Below are positions 7,916-11,605 of a stretch of DNA of 11,605 nucleotides, one piece after another. This stretch comes from Ignavibacteria bacterium UBA961 (GTDB lineage Bacteria; Bacteroidota; Ignavibacteria; Kapaibacteriales; UBA961). The position numbers and the translations under genes were made by a program. The notes under the pieces are model-generated. The model had not been told where the DNA came from and did not search any database. It saw only the letters and a list, made by a program, of their open reading frames with translations. The number at the start of each line of letters is the position of its first letter. The first letter of the stretch is position 1. The stretch lies in the NCBI GenBank assembly GCA_002293005.1, contig DBCJ01000027.1:1-11605 (forward strand), written 5' to 3'.

Positions 7916-7944
7916 AAAAAAAGGACATCTCACGATGTCCTTTT
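7916..7944 (-). terminator. Intrinsic terminator after the GH31 gene
   Basis: GGACATC (7923-7929) pairs perfectly with GATGTCC (7934-7940) around a four-base loop. The stem extends through flanking A/T pairs (7919-7922 with 7941-7944). On the minus strand the hairpin is followed by seven T (7922-7916), and it begins two bases after the GH31 stop codon. This is a classic rho-independent terminator for GH31. It separates that gene from the downstream kinase unit. Confidence 0.88.
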
Positions 7945-7946
7945 GC

Positions 7947-10427
7947 TTACCATTGAATACTCGTTTTTGCTTTCGGATAGGGGATATGAATAGCTTGTAC
8001 ATTCATGAATCCCTCGCGGGCGGGACCTCCAAGTGGGTCGAAATTACTGAGTGCTTTCATTAATGAAACTGACCTTTTTTCAACCTTTGTGGAAGTACCA
8101 TTGATATTCATTCCTTTGGGCACTTCATCGAAACCATGCAGTAATATCGCAATGACATTGTGATGTGTTTTGTAATTACCTTTTGGTGCTTCAAATGTGA
8201 TGTTCTTCTTTCCGGCATCATAGATGATATTCATGTGAGAATATCCACCCTTTTCATAGGAATAGGTCAAACCATCATCGTGATATATCTGCTGATTGGT
8301 GACACCTGAATTCGCCGCATAGAAATGTACAAAAAGGGTGTCTGAACTTTTTTCACCTGTATGTTGAATGATAGATTGCATTGGAATGATTGATCCGCCT
8401 TGCACGAATGCGGGTAATTTTTCAAGCGGTGCATCAACATGATCTTCTGTACCAGGTGCATATTTGCTATCGGAATAGAAGTCATACCATGGCTGTGATC
8501 CAGGGAAATACACTTTCGTGAATTCTTGCACGGAATTCACCGGCGCTATCATAAGTCCTTTGCCAATCGTGAATTGATGCTGATAGCGACCATCATAGAT
8601 CTTGGAATCAAAAGGATATTCGATTGCAAGACTGCGCCAAATAGGCATTCCGCTTTGGGATGCTTCATGGAATGATGAATAGATATAGGGAAGCATCATA
8701 TAGCGAAGACTCAAATAATTCCTTGCGATATCCTCAACACGCTCGCCGAATGACCATGGTTCTTGGTCCTTATTGTCAACACAAACATGTGCTCTTGAAA
8801 GTGGAGCAAATGCACCGATGGAAATCCATCTTGCAAATAATTCCTTGGATGGATTGCCTGAAAAACCTCCGATGTCCATGCCGACATAAGGCACACCGGC
8901 AATACCCAATGAACTGAGCATGCGAATACCGAGCATCATGTGATCATCACTCGATACATTGTCACCGGTCCATACGGCACTATAGCGCTGAACGCCACTG
9001 AATCCTGCTCTTGTAAGAATGAAAGGTCTTTCGCCTTTGAGCAAATCTTTTGTACCTTCGAATGTTGCGCGGGCCATCTGCATGCCATACACATTATGTC
9101 CGCGACGATGCGTGCCTTTGAGTCCTTCAAATGAGAATTCAACGAGATCAGGGAATCGTTGACCCCATGTCGCAGGTTCATTCATGTCATTCCAAAAACC
9201 ACGTATGCCAACATCCACCAAGTCTTTGAATGAATTACCCCACCATGTTCGGGTATCTGGATTGGTGAAATCAGGGAAATGGCACCAGCCGGGCCAAACC
9301 TGACCGGTATAATCAGTTGCATCGGGATATTTAAGGAAAAGATTCTGCTTTACGCCTTGTTCATATGCGGAATATCCCTTTTCAACTTTGATGCCCGGAT
9401 CGATGATCACCGCGGTATTGAATCCTTTTTGCTTCAATGTTGAAATCATGCCCTTCGGGTCAGGAAAACGATCTTGATTCCATGTGAAAATCTTGTATTT
9501 ATCCATATAATGAATGTCAAGATAAATCACATCAGCGGGAATCTTCTTCTCGCGAAATGTTTCTGCTATGCGCAGTACTTCTTTATCGGGATAATAACTG
9601 TAGCGACATTGCTGAAAACCCAAACTCCAAAGCGGAGGTAGAGTGATTCGACCTGTAATAGATGTATAAGATTCAATGATGCCGGGAACGGTTGTATGAT
9701 AAATGAAATAATACACCATATCACCATCTTCCGCTGTAAATGATGAAAAGCGATCATTGGATGCACCAAAATTGAAATGTGATTTATAGGAATTATCCAT
9801 GAAGATTCCATACATCACTTTGGCACCTTGTGATTCATGCAAGCCGATATAGAATGGTGTTGACATATAAATCGGGTCTGCATTCGTTGGATATCCGAAA
9901 TAATCTGTATTCCAATGTGTAAACCCCTCACCTCTGCGATTGAGTCCACCTGTCTTTTCTCCCATGCCGATAAATTTTTCATCGGAAATGAGTCTTTTAT
10001 AGGTTGTGACTTCTTCGCCAATCCATGATGTACCGAATGCTGATTCATCTTCATTGATGAGTATTCCAGACTTGGTGCTAAAGCGAATTCGAACGGGATT
10101 CTTGGAAATAGAAAGAATGAGGGAGTCTGTTTCTATGCGATATGCATCAGAAGATTCATTCGCTTTGAATGCTTTGGAAGGTTGTAGATCATGTCTTTTT
10201 GCATAACTCAAAGTATCGGATTCTCGACTCTTTTTCGTGAAATGCATCTTGATGATTGTTGGACTAAAAACGGTTGCAATCAAAGTGCCTTCAGCTGTTT
10301 TTATTTCAACGCCATGATCGAATGTTTTGATGGATTCAGCTTTTCCCATCGATTGATTTTTTTGATAGATATCACCTGCACATGCCATTGAGCAAGAAAA
10401 GAGGAGTAAGAGTAATCTATGCAACAT
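7947..10427 (-). CDS. Secreted glycoside hydrolase family 31 alpha-glucosidase
   Basis: An 826-residue enzyme with a short N-terminal export signal (MLHRLLLLLFSCSMACAG). Cys12 or Cys16 might be lipidated, but neither lies in a standard lipobox, so signal peptidase I or II is undecided. After an N-terminal beta-sandwich (about 35-250) comes the GH31 barrel: PPLWSLGFQQCRYSYYP (264-280), YLDIHYMD (302-309), the nucleophile motif FWNDMNEP (411-418, Asp414), WTGDN with the acid/base Asp489, GMDIGGFSG (516-524), FARW (531-534) and SRAH (544-547). C-terminal beta domains run from about 600. WNDMNEP is the alpha-glucosidase form; alpha-xylosidases differ here. It should release glucose from non-reducing ends of alpha-glucosides in the periplasm or at the outer membrane, feeding the permease and kinase. 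The ATG is 26 bp after the HATPase stop with no clear Shine-Dalgarno, and its own terminator follows, so it may be read through from the upstream pair. Confidence 0.95.
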   Translation of the reverse strand: MLHRLLLLLFSCSMACAGDIYQKNQSMGKAESIKTFDHGVEIKTAEGTLIATVFSPTIIKMHFTKKSRESDTLSYAKRHDLQPSKAFKANESSDAYRIETDSLILSISKNPVRIRFSTKSGILINEDESAFGTSWIGEEVTTYKRLISDEKFIGMGEKTGGLNRRGEGFTHWNTDYFGYPTNADPIYMSTPFYIGLHESQGAKVMYGIFMDNSYKSHFNFGASNDRFSSFTAEDGDMVYYFIYHTTVPGIIESYTSITGRITLPPLWSLGFQQCRYSYYPDKEVLRIAETFREKKIPADVIYLDIHYMDKYKIFTWNQDRFPDPKGMISTLKQKGFNTAVIIDPGIKVEKGYSAYEQGVKQNLFLKYPDATDYTGQVWPGWCHFPDFTNPDTRTWWGNSFKDLVDVGIRGFWNDMNEPATWGQRFPDLVEFSFEGLKGTHRRGHNVYGMQMARATFEGTKDLLKGERPFILTRAGFSGVQRYSAVWTGDNVSSDDHMMLGIRMLSSLGIAGVPYVGMDIGGFSGNPSKELFARWISIGAFAPLSRAHVCVDNKDQEPWSFGERVEDIARNYLSLRYMMLPYIYSSFHEASQSGMPIWRSLAIEYPFDSKIYDGRYQHQFTIGKGLMIAPVNSVQEFTKVYFPGSQPWYDFYSDSKYAPGTEDHVDAPLEKLPAFVQGGSIIPMQSIIQHTGEKSSDTLFVHFYAANSGVTNQQIYHDDGLTYSYEKGGYSHMNIIYDAGKKNITFEAPKGNYKTHHNVIAILLHGFDEVPKGMNINGTSTKVEKRSVSLMKALSNFDPLGGPAREGFMNVQAIHIPYPKAKTSIQW

Positions 10428-10453
10428 AGGACAACATTGAATTGTGAATCAAT

Positions 10454-10891
10454 TTATAGTTTGACGATTATTCTCATTGTATTGTCAGCATGCAAATATC
10501 GAACTTCATCGGCGAGATGTTCGGTGATGAAAATTCCTCGACCATGATCTCTGTGAATATATGCAGGCAATGTTGGGTCGGGAATGGTAGATCGATCAAA
10601 ACCCGGACCCGAATCTTCGAATATGCAAATCAAAGTATCTTCTATTTTGGAAACCCCGAGACTTACATGTGCATGTTCAATTCCAAGACTTCCATGTTTG
10701 ATTGCATTTGTCATCATTTCTGTAATGATGATAATGAGTGCATCTCGTTTTTCATCATCGAGCAATTGATATTCATTCAAGGCAAGCACATCATTTCTGA
10801 TGATTCCAATCATGGAGAGATCGGCATGATATGTTCTCGAGAATGAACATTCAATCGCTGATTTCGGATATGATGATGCATTGCTTGACAT
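10454..10891 (-). CDS. RsbW-like HATPase (anti-sigma/serine kinase type ATP-binding protein)
   Basis: A 145-residue soluble protein consisting of one GHKL/HATPase_c_2 fold. Bergerat motifs are present: N box ITEMMTNAIKHG (56-67; Glu58, Asn62, His66), G1 box EDSGPGFD (92-99) and G2 box HGRGIFITEHLAD (116-128). There is no histidine-phosphorylation domain and no membrane segment, so it is not a sensor kinase. Stand-alone proteins of this kind act as RsbW/SpoIIAB-type anti-sigma factors or as kinases of STAS-domain antagonists. No STAS protein, PP2C phosphatase or sigma factor is visible here. Its ATG directly follows the TAG of the upstream OmpA-domain gene (no gap, GGTGA just before), which implies translational coupling. 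Whether it has any part in sugar use is unknown; the short gap to GH31 may only reflect compact packing. Confidence 0.85.
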   Translation of the reverse strand: MSSNASSYPKSAIECSFSRTYHADLSMIGIIRNDVLALNEYQLLDDEKRDALIIIITEMMTNAIKHGSLGIEHAHVSLGVSKIEDTLICIFEDSGPGFDRSTIPDPTLPAYIHRDHGRGIFITEHLADEVRYLHADNTMRIIVKL

Positions 10892-11605
10892 CTATTCACC
10901 AATGCGAATGCTTATGCCACGATGTAATATTCTTCCGGAAACTTTACCATCTGGTTGAAATACTCTGGGTGATGATATAGTGAAGTTTTTCAATGCGTTT
11001 TTACCAATTTCAGATTCAAGTATTCTCAATGCACTCTTTACTCTTTCTTTTGCCAAAATGCTATTATGATCTGACTTGCCAAGATCATCAATGAGTGGAA
11101 TCATCGTGATTGTTGTACCCGAACTCAATGCTTTTTTGATTCGCTGAATTACGGATTGATCAATCATGGAGAGAGAACCTTCATCAAAATCTGAATATCC
11201 GAGAATATATTCTTTGGATGTATTGCTGTTTTGTATCTCATTGACATTCTCTCGGAGTAGAATTGGACGAATATACAATTCAATTCTAGATTTGGATTTG
11301 AGATTTGGTTCTAAAGTAACAAATGATTGTGCGATAAATTTCTGCGTTTCGATTGGATCTGCTACAGATGGACTAAATGAAAATGTGATATCAGGTTCTT
11401 CAATGGTCTTGGTTTTTACATTACCAAGACTAGCCATGCCGGCAATTCTTGCACCGGTGATTGATGGTTCGGTGATGAGTCTTATGGATGTTTCCTGAAA
11501 AACCAATTGCGTATCAGTTCTGGTATAGATTGGCAATGTGCCATCTGCATGTGAGATCATCACCATTCGCGATTCATCAAGCAATTCCGGATAGCGAAGT
11601 CCTTT
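10892..11605 (-). CDS. Envelope protein with C-terminal OmpA-like domain (5' end outside window)
   Basis: The frame is open to the right edge (first visible residues KGLRYPE), giving 237 residues and a TAG stop. A TTG at 11584 could be taken as a start, but the frame reads through it with no signal peptide or ribosome site, so the gene is truncated by the window. The first 125 or so visible residues look beta-rich and are unrecognised. From about 130 an OmpA-type peptidoglycan-binding domain is readable: GYSDFDEGSLSMID, then PLIDDLGKSDHNSILAKERV. This aligns without gaps to E. coli OmpA around GYTDRIG...LSERRA and keeps the Asp and Arg that bind diaminopimelate, plus the Gly, Asn and Leu landmarks. 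It probably links an outer-membrane or periplasmic structure to the cell wall. It is divergent (Ile for the usual Thr before Asp), so the call rests on the alignment I made by eye. Confidence 0.7.
   Translation of the reverse strand, partial: KGLRYPELLDESRMVMISHADGTLPIYTRTDTQLVFQETSIRLITEPSITGARIAGMASLGNVKTKTIEEPDITFSFSPSVADPIETQKFIAQSFVTLEPNLKSKSRIELYIRPILLRENVNEIQNSNTSKEYILGYSDFDEGSLSMIDQSVIQRIKKALSSGTTITMIPLIDDLGKSDHNSILAKERVKSALRILESEIGKNALKNFTISSPRVFQPDGKVSGRILHRGISIRIGE

Noticed and set aside
10490..10846. Plus-strand open frame of 118 codons
   Set aside because: It lies wholly antisense to the HATPase gene, whose motifs are unambiguous. The composition looks like a shadow frame and no family features are seen.
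11166..11498. Plus-strand open frame of 110 codons
   Set aside because: It is antisense to the OmpA-domain gene, with no recognisable domain or ribosome site.
11582..11584. TTG at 11584 as the true start of the OmpA-domain gene
   Set aside because: The reading frame stays open to the window edge, and there is no signal peptide or Shine-Dalgarno sequence at the TTG. The gene is more likely truncated by the window.

Overview
The window looks like a polysaccharide-utilisation locus from a Bacteroidota-type (FCB group) bacterium. Evidence for this is a SusC/SusD outer-membrane pair, a secreted protein ending in a FlgD-like type IX secretion (T9SS) sorting domain, and a promoter matching the Bacteroidota consensus (TTG, 19 bp, TAnnTTTG). 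Recognisable Shine-Dalgarno sequences (AAGGAA, AAAGGA, AAGG) precede several genes, which is unusual for Bacteroidia proper. Together with the FlgD-like tail and the OmpA-tail style, this makes a Chlorobi/Ignavibacteria/Kapabacteria-type lineage plausible, but that placement is inference. All eight genes are on the minus strand, so transcription runs from high to low coordinates. Coding density is high and no gap exceeds 150 bp.

In transcription order, 11605-10454 holds the C-terminal part of an envelope protein with an OmpA-like domain and a small RsbW-type HATPase. The two abut as TAG-ATG with no gap. A secreted family 31 alpha-glucosidase (10427-7947) starts 26 bp later and ends in a strong intrinsic terminator. 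The next gap (7946-7798) carries a well-formed promoter for a second unit: ROK sugar kinase (7797-6859), GluP-like sugar permease (6846-5572), SusC (5530-2360), SusD (2338-974), then a T9SS-exported protein possibly related to SusE/F carbohydrate-binding modules (833 to beyond position 1). A perfect 15-bp stem-loop sits between susD and this last gene.

The genes form a short route for alpha-glucosides. SusD and perhaps the T9SS protein capture oligosaccharide at the surface and SusC imports it with TonB energy. GH31 releases glucose in the periplasm or at the outer membrane, the FHS-family permease takes glucose into the cytoplasm, and the ROK kinase makes glucose-6-phosphate. Substrate and order of action are inferred from families and context. 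No dedicated sugar regulator (SusR, LacI, AraC, ECF/anti-sigma) is visible.

I saw no mobile element, CRISPR array, tRNA or rRNA, and no clearly unprecedented system. The points most worth a second look are the ROK kinase lacking the zinc-cysteine cluster, the stem-loop before the T9SS gene, the third Sus component being a T9SS cargo, and the position of GH31 behind an OmpA/HATPase pair.
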